DNA of 11,409 nt from Candidatus Gastranaerophilales bacterium HUM_12 (GCA_002102825.1 DABJ01000021.1:39753-51161), one strand, 5' to 3'. Positions 1 to 7,341 are shown, counted from the first letter of the stretch. Made by a program: numbers and translations. Notes: generated by a model from the letters alone, not told the origin.

Positions 1-24
1 TTTTTCGTACTTATATTTTCTTAA

Positions 25-1299
25 CTAGTTGCAACCACAACCGCAAGAACAAGCTTTATCTCTTAAAATATCAGCTTTATCAATGTGTTCCCAAGGAACA
101 TCAATATCAGTTCTTCCCATGTGACCGTAAGCCGCAAGTAATTGATAGAATTTACCTCCATTTTTAGATGGTAGGTTTCTTAAATCAAATTTCTTGATGA
201 TACCTGCCGGTGTCAAATCAAAGTTTTCAGAAACAAGTTTAGAAATTTCATCATCTGAAATTTTACCAGTTCCAAAAGTATCAACCATGATTGATAGTGG
301 TTCTGCAACTCCGATAGCATAAGCTAATTCAATTTCGCATTTGTCAGCCAATCCTGCAGCTACAATGTTTTTAGCTACGTAACGAGAAGCATAAGCAGCT
401 GATCTGTCTACTTTTGTCGGATCTTTACCTGAGAAAGCTCCGCCACCGTGTCTGGAATATCCGCCATAAGTATCTACAATAATTTTTCTTCCTGTTAAAC
501 CTGAATCACCTTGAGGACCACCAATTACAAATCTTCCTGACGGGTTGATTAAGATAATTGTATTTTCATCTGGTTTGATTGCTTCATTTTTGAATACATA
601 ATCAATAACCATAAGTTTAAGGTCTTCTTTAATGATATCTTGAACTTTTTCGTTATCAGAGTAACCGTTGATTGTAGGATTGTGTTGAGTAGAAATTAAT
701 ATTGTGTGAATTCTTGATGGTTTTCCGTCAACATATTCAACAGTAACTTGAGACTTACCATCCGGTCTTAAATAATCAACGAGTCCTTCTTTTCTGATTT
801 GAGCCAATCTGTAAGACAATTTGTGAGCCAAGCTGATTGGTAATGGCATAAGTTCAGGTGTTTCGTTACATGCATAACCAAACATAATACCTTGGTCTCC
901 AGCACCGATTTCTTCTGTTTCTACAGTAGAGGTATCAGCATTTGTTTGTCTTGATTCAAGAGCTTTGTTAACTCCGTTACCAATATCTGTAGATTGTTCA
1001 TCAATACTTGTTAATACTGCGCATGTATTTGCATCAAATCCGCCTGCATTTGAGCCTACATAACCAATATTTTTAATAGTATTTCTTACAACTTGTGGAA
1101 TATCAACATAGCAATCTGCTGTTATTTCTCCGCAAACTAAAGCCATTCCTGTTGTTACAGTTGTTTCTGCTGCAACTCTGGAATGATTGTCCTTTGTCAA
1201 AAATTCGTCCAATATCGCATCGGATATTTGGTCGCAAACTTTGTCAGGGTGTCCTTCTGTAACTGATTCAGAAGTAAATAAAAAGTTTTTTGGTGTCAT
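25..1299 (-). CDS. metK: S-adenosylmethionine synthetase (methionine adenosyltransferase)
   Basis: Makes S-adenosylmethionine from methionine and ATP in the cytoplasm, supplying the cell's methyl donor. All signature segments are visible: GHPDKVCDQISDA at residues 16-28 (ATP and metal site), GAGDQGIMFGYA at 132-143, and the glycine-rich loop GGGAFSGKDPTKVDRSAAY at 285-303. The length of 424 residues exceeds the 384 of the E. coli enzyme. The ATG start is supported by AAGGAG seven bases upstream. The oddity is the C-terminus: after the usual W-E-H-I-D-K-A-D-I-L-R ending, the protein finishes in ACSCGCGCN, four cysteines in a CxCxCxC pattern that the family does not normally carry. The gene stands alone behind a terminator and has its own leader with a GC-rich hairpin. 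Function is certain by family; the role of the tail is unknown. Confidence 0.98.
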   Translation of the reverse strand: MTPKNFLFTSESVTEGHPDKVCDQISDAILDEFLTKDNHSRVAAETTVTTGMALVCGEITADCYVDIPQVVRNTIKNIGYVGSNAGGFDANTCAVLTSIDEQSTDIGNGVNKALESRQTNADTSTVETEEIGAGDQGIMFGYACNETPELMPLPISLAHKLSYRLAQIRKEGLVDYLRPDGKSQVTVEYVDGKPSRIHTILISTQHNPTINGYSDNEKVQDIIKEDLKLMVIDYVFKNEAIKPDENTIILINPSGRFVIGGPQGDSGLTGRKIIVDTYGGYSRHGGGAFSGKDPTKVDRSAAYASRYVAKNIVAAGLADKCEIELAYAIGVAEPLSIMVDTFGTGKISDDEISKLVSENFDLTPAGIIKKFDLRNLPSKNGGKFYQLLAAYGHMGRTDIDVPWEHIDKADILRDKACSCGCGCN

Positions 1300-1300
1300 T

Positions 1301-1373
1301 TTTTTCTCCTTAATTTATTTTCACCGCCGGTAAGTCTTTTAATTCCAACCCGGCACTCCATTTCTATCCAGTG
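1301..1373 (-). promoter_or_regulatory. Structured metK leader, possible SD-masking RNA element
   Basis: In a very AT-rich spacer, the metK leader contains a GC-rich island. In the transcript, GCCGG (plus-strand 1350-1354) pairs perfectly with CCGGC (1326-1330) across a 19-nt loop. The 3' end of that loop, CUUA, sits directly against the stem and can pair with UAAG of the Shine-Dalgarno region UUAAGGAG, giving an H-type pseudoknot topology. An outer CACU can pair with AGUG (hairpin) or with GGUG (closing helix). Topologically this resembles small SAM-binding pseudoknot riboswitches found before metK or metX, but I do not recognise the consensus of any named SAM class. The pseudoknot helix is only 4 bp. 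Structure is seen; regulatory function is inference. Confidence 0.35.
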
Positions 1374-1398
1374 TAGTTCAAAGATTTTGTTAAATCAA
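1370..1398 (-). promoter_or_regulatory. Candidate sigma-70 type promoter of metK
   Basis: On the minus strand TTGATT (1393-1398) and TACACT (1370-1375) are separated by exactly 17 bases, each matching 4 of 6 consensus positions. It lies just downstream of the terminator of the preceding gene, where a metK promoter is needed. If correct, transcription starts near 1363. The GCCGG/CCGGC hairpin would then be in the mRNA, but the upstream CACT pairing partner would not. Confidence 0.4.
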
Positions 1399-1421
1399 AT
1401 TTTTATTAATTTTTAATAAGA

Positions 1422-1452
1422 AAAAGACATCTTTATTAAAAAGATGTCTTTT
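1422..1452 (-). terminator. Intrinsic terminator of the pilin-like gene
   Basis: A perfect 13-bp inverted repeat (AAAAGACATCTTT and its complement) with a 5-nt loop, followed on the minus strand by a T-rich tail. It lies 24 bases past the stop codon of the pilin-like gene and before the metK promoter. The plus-strand reading also gives a T-rich flank, but no plus-strand gene approaches it. Confidence 0.85.
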
Positions 1453-1475
1453 ATTTTGTTAAATTTCACTGAAGC

Positions 1476-3212
1476 TTATTTATTTTTTAATCTTTCAACT
1501 CTTGCTGAAAGGTTTGAAACTTGTGTTTTCAACGTAATGTTTTCTTTTTCAAGTTGTGCAATTTGGCTTTCAACTTTTGTTGTTCTATCAATTAATGCAA
1601 CTATTTTTCTATCTAATTGTTTGATTGCATTGATTGAAGCATAGAACATTTCGTCCCATCTGATTCTGTAATACCCGTTTGCATCTTTTGATACTGCGGT
1701 AGGAAATACTTTAATCAAATCTTGTGCCATAACACCTACATGCGGAAGTTTTGCTTTATCATTTTTGTAAGTGTAATTATAAATTTGAAGTTTATTTATT
1801 TCGTTTAATCCGGCAGTACTTTTTTGACCGATATTTTTCACTCTTCTGTCGCTGTATAGTTTTGGACAGTAATATTGCCAACCGGAGTATGATGTTTGGC
1901 TATTTGTACAATTATGTCCACCTTTGTAATCTCCCATTGTATAATAAGAACGTGAGCCTTTAACGTCATCATGCTGCCAAGCAACCAGTTTATTCCCTAT
2001 AGTAAAAAATGCTTTTCCTTTTACAATAAGGTTTCCATTGATTACTGTTGTGGTATTACCTTTAACAGATGGGTCATTAATCAATTTGGGACTTGATGAA
2101 TTAATGTTATGGATTTCTAATACAGCATCGCCACCATAATTATACGGTTTTGAACCGATATAAGTCCTTTCAATTCCATCTCTGCTATCTGTACGAGCAG
2201 AGAAATTTTTTGCTTCAAAAAACTTCTCACTTGTTGAACCAGAATGAGGTCCGGAATTATAACCAATACATGTTTTGTATGAACCTGTTGTAACTTCACC
2301 ACATGCATTGTAGCCAATCGCCGTATTAAAACTTCCTGATGTTAAATTTTGTAATGCATAAGAACCGATTGCGGTGTTATTTTGTCCTGTTGTAATGTTC
2401 ATCAATGCGTGATCTCCGGCACCGACGTTATATTGACCGGAAGATGACCCGCTAGGACCGGCATTTGCTCCGATATAAGTATTATACGAGCTTTGTGCTC
2501 CTTTACCTGCTGCATAACCAACTAAAGTGTTATAACCGCTCGTTGAATTTTGACCGGCATAAGAACCAACAAAAGTATTGTAATTTCCTGAGGCTGATCC
2601 TGCACTTCCTGCATAAGCGCCTAGTGCGGTGTTACTTTCACCGGTTGTAAGATTCGCTAGAGTGTTACTCCCGAAAGCAGTGTTATATTTACCTGTTGTA
2701 AGTTTAGTTAATGATTCATAACCTATAGCTGTATTGTTTTTCGCTTTAATTTTTGTTGCCCCAACATTGCCTAATTGGTATTCTCCGCCAAGAAGCATGT
2801 TTTTCCCATCTACAAGCCAAGTTCCTGCAAAATCACCTCTGTCTCTGGTTCCATCTCCATATCTAAATTGAATTTGGCGTTGGATTTTTTGAGAAGAAGT
2901 TATACCCCCTGATCTTATAACAAGTTTTGATGAGGGTTTCATTCCTGTGCTGATATCTTCTTTAGATTCAGGAGAGATACCAATGACTGCGGTTCCGGAA
3001 TAATTTGCGTCTCCGGCATCAAAATATGCGTCCATTGGTCCAGCTGTAAAGCCTGAACCGTGCCAAGACCAAATAGCACCTTTGTTTGCTGCAGTTGATC
3101 TTTTTTTACTTGTAATAAGTGGCGCAAAAGCTGCAAAAATTATTGTTAAAATCAGGATTACAACCATTACTTCTGCAATTGTAAAACCCAGTTTCTTACG
3201 ATTTGAATTCAT
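1476..3212 (-). CDS. Type IV pilin-like protein with YadA-like head repeats and S74 chaperone domain
   Basis: Predicted envelope-anchored fibre or adhesin of 578 residues. The N-terminus NRKKLGFTIAEVMVVILIL is a class III (prepilin) signal: cleavage is expected between G9 and F10, with the conserved glutamate at mature position 5, followed by a hydrophobic helix to about residue 34. Residues 160-321 hold ten repeats of 16-18 residues of the type NTAIGYxSLxxLTTGxY, as in trimeric YadA-like heads. From about 454 comes a Peptidase_S74 (endosialidase-type intramolecular chaperone) domain with SDRRVKN, HVGVMAQDLIKVFP and GYYRIRWDEMFY. S454 and K459 match the family's Ser/Lys autocleavage dyad. The last 45 residues form a coiled coil. 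I chose the ATG at 3212, with GGAG seven bases upstream, over a TTG two codons earlier that lies 1 nt from the GGAG. Domain calls are firm; the ligand and biological role are unknown. Confidence 0.85.
   Translation of the reverse strand: MNSNRKKLGFTIAEVMVVILILTIIFAAFAPLITSKKRSTAANKGAIWSWHGSGFTAGPMDAYFDAGDANYSGTAVIGISPESKEDISTGMKPSSKLVIRSGGITSSQKIQRQIQFRYGDGTRDRGDFAGTWLVDGKNMLLGGEYQLGNVGATKIKAKNNTAIGYESLTKLTTGKYNTAFGSNTLANLTTGESNTALGAYAGSAGSASGNYNTFVGSYAGQNSTSGYNTLVGYAAGKGAQSSYNTYIGANAGPSGSSSGQYNVGAGDHALMNITTGQNNTAIGSYALQNLTSGSFNTAIGYNACGEVTTGSYKTCIGYNSGPHSGSTSEKFFEAKNFSARTDSRDGIERTYIGSKPYNYGGDAVLEIHNINSSSPKLINDPSVKGNTTTVINGNLIVKGKAFFTIGNKLVAWQHDDVKGSRSYYTMGDYKGGHNCTNSQTSYSGWQYYCPKLYSDRRVKNIGQKSTAGLNEINKLQIYNYTYKNDKAKLPHVGVMAQDLIKVFPTAVSKDANGYYRIRWDEMFYASINAIKQLDRKIVALIDRTTKVESQIAQLEKENITLKTQVSNLSARVERLKNK
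1614..1853 (-). other. Peptidase_S74 intramolecular chaperone domain with intact Ser/Lys dyad
   Basis: Encodes roughly residues 454-533 of the pilin-like protein. The opening S-D-R-R-V-K places a serine five residues before a lysine, the same spacing as the self-cleaving dyad of phage tail-spike chaperone domains and of the animal factor MYRF. Known members trimerise, help fold the upstream beta-structured stalk, then cut on the N-terminal side of the serine. By analogy the cut would fall between Y453 and S454 and release a 125-residue C-terminal piece carrying the coiled coil. Cleavage here is inferred from the motif. Confidence 0.8.
2250..2735 (-). repeat. Ten tandem YadA-head-like protein repeats
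   Basis: In-frame tandem repeats of 48-54 bases inside the pilin-like gene. Repeats begin with N-T (once N-V, once K-T) followed by a hydrophobic residue and G, for example NTAIGYESL, NTAFGSNTL, NTALGAYAG, NTFVGSYAG, NTLVGYAAG, NTYIGANAG, NTAIGSYAL, NTAIGYNAC and KTCIGYNSG. The variable half is either T-T-G-rich or S-G-rich. In YadA and some phage fibres such repeats form a left-handed parallel beta-roll trimer. DNA-level identity between units is modest, so recent expansion is not obvious. Confidence 0.85.
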
Positions 3213-3249
3213 ACTCAAACTCCATTAAAAACAATACTATTATTCTATT

Positions 3250-3278
3250 ATTATAGCATATTTATATATTCTTTTCAA
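3250..3278 (-). promoter_or_regulatory. Strong extended -10 promoter for the pilin-like gene
   Basis: Minus-strand TTGAAA (3273-3278), a 17-base spacer and a perfect TATAAT (3250-3255) preceded by TGC, giving an extended -10 TGCTATAAT. The predicted start near 3243 leaves a leader of about 30 bases before the ATG at 3212. This is the best promoter match in the window and suggests substantial expression under the main sigma factor. Confidence 0.7.
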
Positions 3279-3370
3279 TATTTGAAATTTTTTGTAACAT
3301 ATATAAATTTTAAATAATTTTTTTGTGGTATTCTTTTATTATATTTATGTAGAAAAAGAGGATAGATTAG

Positions 3371-6019
3371 ATGTCAGTTACAAATATTGAAGATTTACCT
3401 ACCGTTTACAATCCGAAAGAAACGGAAGAAAGTATTTATAAATTTTGGGAAGATAACGGATTTTTCAAAGCCGATTCAAAAAGCCCTAAAAAACCGTTCT
3501 CAATTGTAATTCCACCACCGAATGTTACAGGGGTATTACACATGGGACATGCTTTGGACGAAACTCTACAAGATATTTTGGTTCGTTATCATAGAATGAG
3601 CGGTTTTGAAACTCTTTGGGTTCCGGGAACAGACCATGCCGGTTTAGCTACTCAAAATGTTGTTGAAAGACAATTGGCTAAAGAGGGTTTAACTCGTAAC
3701 GATTTAGGCAGAGAGAAATTTGTTGAAAGAACTTGGCAATGGACTAACGAACACAAAGGTAAAATCTTAGACCAAATGAAACGATTGGGTGCTTCTTTTG
3801 ATAGAACAAGAGAAAGATTTACTTTTGACAAAGGTTGTTCAGAAGCAGTAAAAGAAGTCTTTGTAAAACTTTACGAAAAAGGCTTGATTTACAAAGGTTC
3901 ATATATAGTAAACTGGTGCCCAAGATGTCAGTCTGCAATTTCTGATGTTGAAACAGAATATGAAACAGAGCAAGGACACATGTGGGAAATCTCTTACCCA
4001 TTGAAAGGTGAATCAGGCGCAATTATTGTTGCAACAACAAGACCTGAAACAATTTTTGGTGATGTTGCTATCGCTGTTCACCCTTCAGATCACAAATATT
4101 CCGAACTGGTTGGAAAAACAGTTGTTATTCCTTTAACAGGAAGAGAAATTCCAATTATTGCAGATGAATATGTTGATAAATCATTTGGTACAGGAGCAGT
4201 TAAAATTACTCCAGCTCACGATCCTAACGATTATGAAGTTGGTCAACGTCATAATTTAAAACCAATTTGGGTTATTGATGGCGAAGGTAAAATGAAAGCT
4301 TGTGGCGAAGTTCCATCTAATTTACATGGTTTAGACAGATATGAAGCTCGTAAACAAATTGTCAAAATGCTAGAAGACAACCATTCTCTATTGAGAGTAA
4401 GAGAGCACGAGCACAATGTTGGTAAATGTCAACGTTGTGGAACAACAATTGAGCCATTACTTTCTGAACAATGGTTTGTAAAAATGAAACCTTTGGCAAA
4501 AGAAGCCATTGCAGCTGTCAAAGATGGTAGAATTAAATTTATTCCGGAAAGATGGGAAAAAAATTATCTAGGTTGGATGGAAAATATCAGAGATTGGTGT
4601 ATTTCTCGTCAAATTTGGTGGGGACATCAAATTCCTGCATATTATAATAACGAAACAGGTGAAATGGTTGTAGCAAAAGAAAATCCCGATCCGTCTAAAT
4701 ATACTCAAGATCCGGATTGCTTAGATACGTGGTTCTCTTCTGGTTTGTGGCCATTCTCAACTATGGGATTCCCAAATAGTGAAACAGATGATTATAAAAA
4801 ATTCTATCCAACATCAGTTCTTGTTACCGGTTTTGATATTATTTTCTTCTGGGTTGCAAGAATGATTACTATGGGTCTTGAATTTACGGGAAAGGCTCCA
4901 TTTTCAACTGTTTATATCCACGGTTTAATTCGTGATGAAAAAGGTCAAAAGATGTCAAAATCTAAAGGTAATACAATTGACCCTGTTGTAATTATTGATA
5001 AGTATGGTTGTGATGCCTTGAGATTTACAATGACTTCTCTTTGTACTTACGGAGGTCAAGATATCAAAATTAGCGATGAGCGTTTTGAATATGGTAGAAA
5101 CTTTGCAAATAAAATTTGGAATGCTTCACGATTTGTGTTAATGAATCTTGAGGGTATTGATAACAAAGATATTGATTATTCAAAACTTACTATTGCAGAT
5201 AAATGGATTTTGGATAAATTAAATTCTGTAGCAAAAGATGTTAATGAAAATATTGAAAACTACAGAATTGGTGAAACTGCTCATATTTTATATGATTTCT
5301 TCTGGAATTCATATTGCGATTGGTATGTCGAAATTGCTAAAGTTCAACTTCAAGATGAATCATTAAAACTTAATACGCAAAGAGTTTTGAGATATGTTCT
5401 TGATATGTCTTTGAGGCTTCTTCACCCAATCATGCCTCATATTACTGAAAGAGTATGGCAATTAATTCCTAAAGAAACGGATATTAAGGCAATTATGCTT
5501 GCCCCATACCCTGTATATGAAGGTAAATTGTCATTCCCTACCGAGGCTAAAGAAATGGAATTGGTGTTTGAAACAATTAAATCTCTACGTAACGTAAGAC
5601 AAAGTTTCAATATTCCAATGTCATTAAAGTTTGATATTGAAATTCGTGCAACAAAAGATGAACAACCTGTATTTGAAGCTATTGAAAGTTACATCAAACG
5701 TATGGCAAAAGTTGAAAAAATTACCTATGCCGATGACTCCGTACCTGCTGCTAAAAAATCTGCAAGTGCAGTTGTTTCAGCTTCTAAAATTGTAATTCCA
5801 TTGGAAAATCTTATTGATTTCAATGAAGAAATTGCAAGACAAGAAAAGAAACTTGGAAAACTTCAAAACGAAAGAAAATCGCTAGAAGGCAGAATTAATA
5901 ATCCGAAATTTGTTGCTAATGCTCCTGCGGATTTGATAAAGCAAACAAAAGAAAGAATTGAAGAAATTCTAGTTCAAGAAAGGGCTATTAATGAATTGAT
6001 TGACTCATTGAAAGCCTAA
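3371..6019 (+). CDS. valS: Valyl-tRNA synthetase
   Basis: Class I aminoacyl-tRNA synthetase that charges tRNA-Val with valine and edits misactivated threonine. The 882 residues match the usual bacterial length. The HIGH motif appears as HMGH at 57-60 after PPPNVTGVL, and KMSKS at 527-531. The CP1 editing domain is marked by ATTRPETIFGD (221-231) and GTGAVKITPAHDPNDYEVG (273-291). Cysteine pairs at CPRC (183-186) and CQRC (353-356) may bind zinc. The anticodon-binding helical region follows, then a C-terminal coiled-coil arm over roughly the last 70 residues that in known ValRS contacts the tRNA. The ATG start has AGAGG nine bases upstream. The leader is short, with no T-box-like structure, and I see no convincing promoter match in the AT-rich spacer. 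A terminator follows, so the gene appears monocistronic. Confidence 0.98.
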   Translation: MSVTNIEDLPTVYNPKETEESIYKFWEDNGFFKADSKSPKKPFSIVIPPPNVTGVLHMGHALDETLQDILVRYHRMSGFETLWVPGTDHAGLATQNVVERQLAKEGLTRNDLGREKFVERTWQWTNEHKGKILDQMKRLGASFDRTRERFTFDKGCSEAVKEVFVKLYEKGLIYKGSYIVNWCPRCQSAISDVETEYETEQGHMWEISYPLKGESGAIIVATTRPETIFGDVAIAVHPSDHKYSELVGKTVVIPLTGREIPIIADEYVDKSFGTGAVKITPAHDPNDYEVGQRHNLKPIWVIDGEGKMKACGEVPSNLHGLDRYEARKQIVKMLEDNHSLLRVREHEHNVGKCQRCGTTIEPLLSEQWFVKMKPLAKEAIAAVKDGRIKFIPERWEKNYLGWMENIRDWCISRQIWWGHQIPAYYNNETGEMVVAKENPDPSKYTQDPDCLDTWFSSGLWPFSTMGFPNSETDDYKKFYPTSVLVTGFDIIFFWVARMITMGLEFTGKAPFSTVYIHGLIRDEKGQKMSKSKGNTIDPVVIIDKYGCDALRFTMTSLCTYGGQDIKISDERFEYGRNFANKIWNASRFVLMNLEGIDNKDIDYSKLTIADKWILDKLNSVAKDVNENIENYRIGETAHILYDFFWNSYCDWYVEIAKVQLQDESLKLNTQRVLRYVLDMSLRLLHPIMPHITERVWQLIPKETDIKAIMLAPYPVYEGKLSFPTEAKEMELVFETIKSLRNVRQSFNIPMSLKFDIEIRATKDEQPVFEAIESYIKRMAKVEKITYADDSVPAAKKSASAVVSASKIVIPLENLIDFNEEIARQEKKLGKLQNERKSLEGRINNPKFVANAPADLIKQTKERIEEILVQERAINELIDSLKA

Positions 6020-6042
6020 TAATTAACAAAAGTTAAACATTT

Positions 6043-6078
6043 GAAATCCTCCTCCAATAGGGAGGATTTCCTGTTTTT
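6043..6078 (+). terminator. Intrinsic terminator of valS
   Basis: GAAATCCTCC (6043-6052) and GGAGGATTTC (6061-6070) form a perfect 10-bp stem with an 8-nt loop, followed by CTGTTTTT. It sits 23 bases after the valS stop codon. Confidence 0.88.
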
Positions 6079-6113
6079 ATATCCTTTGATATATTAAGTA
6101 AAATTTACAAACC

Positions 6114-6142
6114 TTTACATATTAAAAAAAATTTGATACTAT
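6114..6142 (+). promoter_or_regulatory. Candidate promoter of rpsA
   Basis: TTTACA (6114-6119, 5 of 6 matches) and TACTAT (6137-6142, 4 of 6) with a 17-base spacer, between the valS terminator and rpsA. A second weaker candidate, TTGATA at 6133-6138 with GATTAT after 17 bases, overlaps it. The leader also holds a TGTCTA-T-TAGACA inverted repeat at 6164-6176, just upstream of the ribosome binding site. Confidence 0.4.
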
Positions 6143-6187
6143 AAACGAGTATTAAGATTATAGTGTCTATTAGACAATGGAGTAGTT

Positions 6188-7282
6188 ATGGTTACAAAAA
6201 AGGAAACATCAGATCAAGATTTTGAAGCTTTATTGGAAAAATATGATTATAAGTTTCAAAAAGGAGATTTGGTAAAAGGTATTGTATGCGGATTTGACAG
6301 CCAAGGAGTTTTGGTGGATATTGGGGCTAAAACAGTTGCCGTTATTCCTACTTATGAAGCTGTTGATAAAGGCGAAAATATTGAAGATAAATTCAAAAAA
6401 GGTGATGAGGGTGAATTCCTTATCATCAGAGAAGAAGATGAAGATGGAAAATTCTTATTATCTAAGAAAAAAGTCGATTTTGCTTATGCTTGGAAAGAAC
6501 TTGAAAAAGCTAAAGCCGAAGATCAAACAATCCTTGGAACAGTTGTCAATGTTGTTAAAGGCGGTGTTTTGGTTGAAGTTTCAGGTGTAAGAGGCTTTAT
6601 TCCATCATCACAACTAAGAACTAGAGAAACAGATGTTGAAGTTGGTGCTAAATTAGAGCTTAAAATCTTAACTCTCGATGCTCAACAAAATAACTTTATT
6701 TTATCTAACAAAAAAGTTTACGAAGATACCGCAGAAGAAGCAAGAAAAAATATTTTCTCTCAAATTGAAGCAGGACAAGTTGTTAAAGGTGAAGTTGTAA
6801 GAATAACTGACTTTGGTGCTTTCATTGATTTGGGTGGAATTGATGGTTTATTACCATTATCTCAACTTTCTTGGAGATGGATTGATCACCCTACTGATAT
6901 CTTGAATGTCGGTGACAAAATTGATGTTGAAGTTATTGGGGTTGACCATGACAAACAAAGAGTGTCTTTGAGTTTGAAAAATCTTGAGCCTGATCCTTGG
7001 ATTGAAGCTGAAAAGAAAATCAAAGAGGGTGACAAGGTTGAGGGTACAGTTACTAGATTGAAACATTTTGGTGCTTTTGTTGAAGTATTCCCTGGGGTAG
7101 AAGCTTTATTACCTCATAATGAAGTTGTTGATTATCAAAATGAATCACAATCAATTCTTCAAGTTGGTGACAAAATTCAAACTTATATATTGAAATTCAA
7201 TCCTGCAGATAAACGTATTGCGTTGTCTGTTCACGAGCAATCAACTGCCGAAGTTGGAAATGAACAACCAACTGAAGAGTAG
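6188..7282 (+). CDS. rpsA: 30S ribosomal protein S1 (four S1 domains)
   Basis: RNA-binding protein that helps load mRNA on the small ribosomal subunit. Four S1 (OB-fold) domains can be read in order: about residues 25-94 (KGDLVKGIVCGFDSQGVLVD), 115-175 (ILGTVVNVVKGGVLVEV), 196-264 (GQVVKGEVVRITDFGAFIDL) and 280-348 (EGDKVEGTVTRLKHFGAFVEV). Domains 3 and 4 have the canonical FGAF and end in RVSLSLK and RIALSVH; domains 1 and 2 are more divergent. The 364 residues are far shorter than the six-domain, 557-residue E. coli protein and closer to cyanobacterial or Gram-positive S1 forms. The tail after 350 is acidic and probably disordered. ATG start with GGAG five bases upstream. Monocistronic between two terminators. 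A general S1-domain regulator is possible but less likely at this length. Confidence 0.88.
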   Translation: MVTKKETSDQDFEALLEKYDYKFQKGDLVKGIVCGFDSQGVLVDIGAKTVAVIPTYEAVDKGENIEDKFKKGDEGEFLIIREEDEDGKFLLSKKKVDFAYAWKELEKAKAEDQTILGTVVNVVKGGVLVEVSGVRGFIPSSQLRTRETDVEVGAKLELKILTLDAQQNNFILSNKKVYEDTAEEARKNIFSQIEAGQVVKGEVVRITDFGAFIDLGGIDGLLPLSQLSWRWIDHPTDILNVGDKIDVEVIGVDHDKQRVSLSLKNLEPDPWIEAEKKIKEGDKVEGTVTRLKHFGAFVEVFPGVEALLPHNEVVDYQNESQSILQVGDKIQTYILKFNPADKRIALSVHEQSTAEVGNEQPTEE

Positions 7283-7308
7283 TGTTACTTCAAAATAAAA
7301 TTTTAGAA

Positions 7309-7341
7309 ACCGGAAGATTAAAATTTCTTCCGGTATTTTTT
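7309..7341 (+). terminator. Intrinsic terminator of rpsA
   Basis: ACCGGAAGA (7309-7317) pairs with TCTTCCGGT (7326-7334) as a perfect 9-bp stem with an 8-nt loop, followed by ATTTTTT. It lies 26 bases after the rpsA stop. Confidence 0.88.

Noticed and set aside
1320..1355. The metK leader contains ACCGGCGGTGA on the minus strand, matching a core segment of the FMN riboswitch (RFN element).
   Set aside because: The RFN aptamer needs about 140 bases and several further helices; here the ribosome binding site follows within about 15 bases, and the gene is not a riboflavin gene. I treat the match as coincidence.
2250..2735. Tandem repeats as a CRISPR-like or non-coding repeat array.
   Set aside because: The periodicity is at the protein level, in frame, with degenerate DNA and no constant repeat-spacer pattern.
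1476..3212. The S74 domain and head repeats could mean a prophage tail-fibre gene.
   Set aside because: The protein starts with a clear prepilin signal and has its own strong promoter and terminator; both neighbours are housekeeping genes and no other phage gene is present.
3213..3218. A TTG start two codons upstream of the ATG for the pilin-like gene.
   Set aside because: The GGAG ribosome binding site would be only one base from this TTG but is seven bases from the ATG at 3212.
3290..3370. T-box or other tRNA-sensing leader upstream of valS.
   Set aside because: The spacer to the divergent gene is only about 158 bases and very AT-rich, with no T-box sequence or stable stem visible.
6188..7282. 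The four-domain S1 protein as a truncated six-domain S1.
   Set aside because: It has an intact start, stop and terminator, and shorter S1 proteins are normal in Cyanobacteria and many Gram-positive bacteria.
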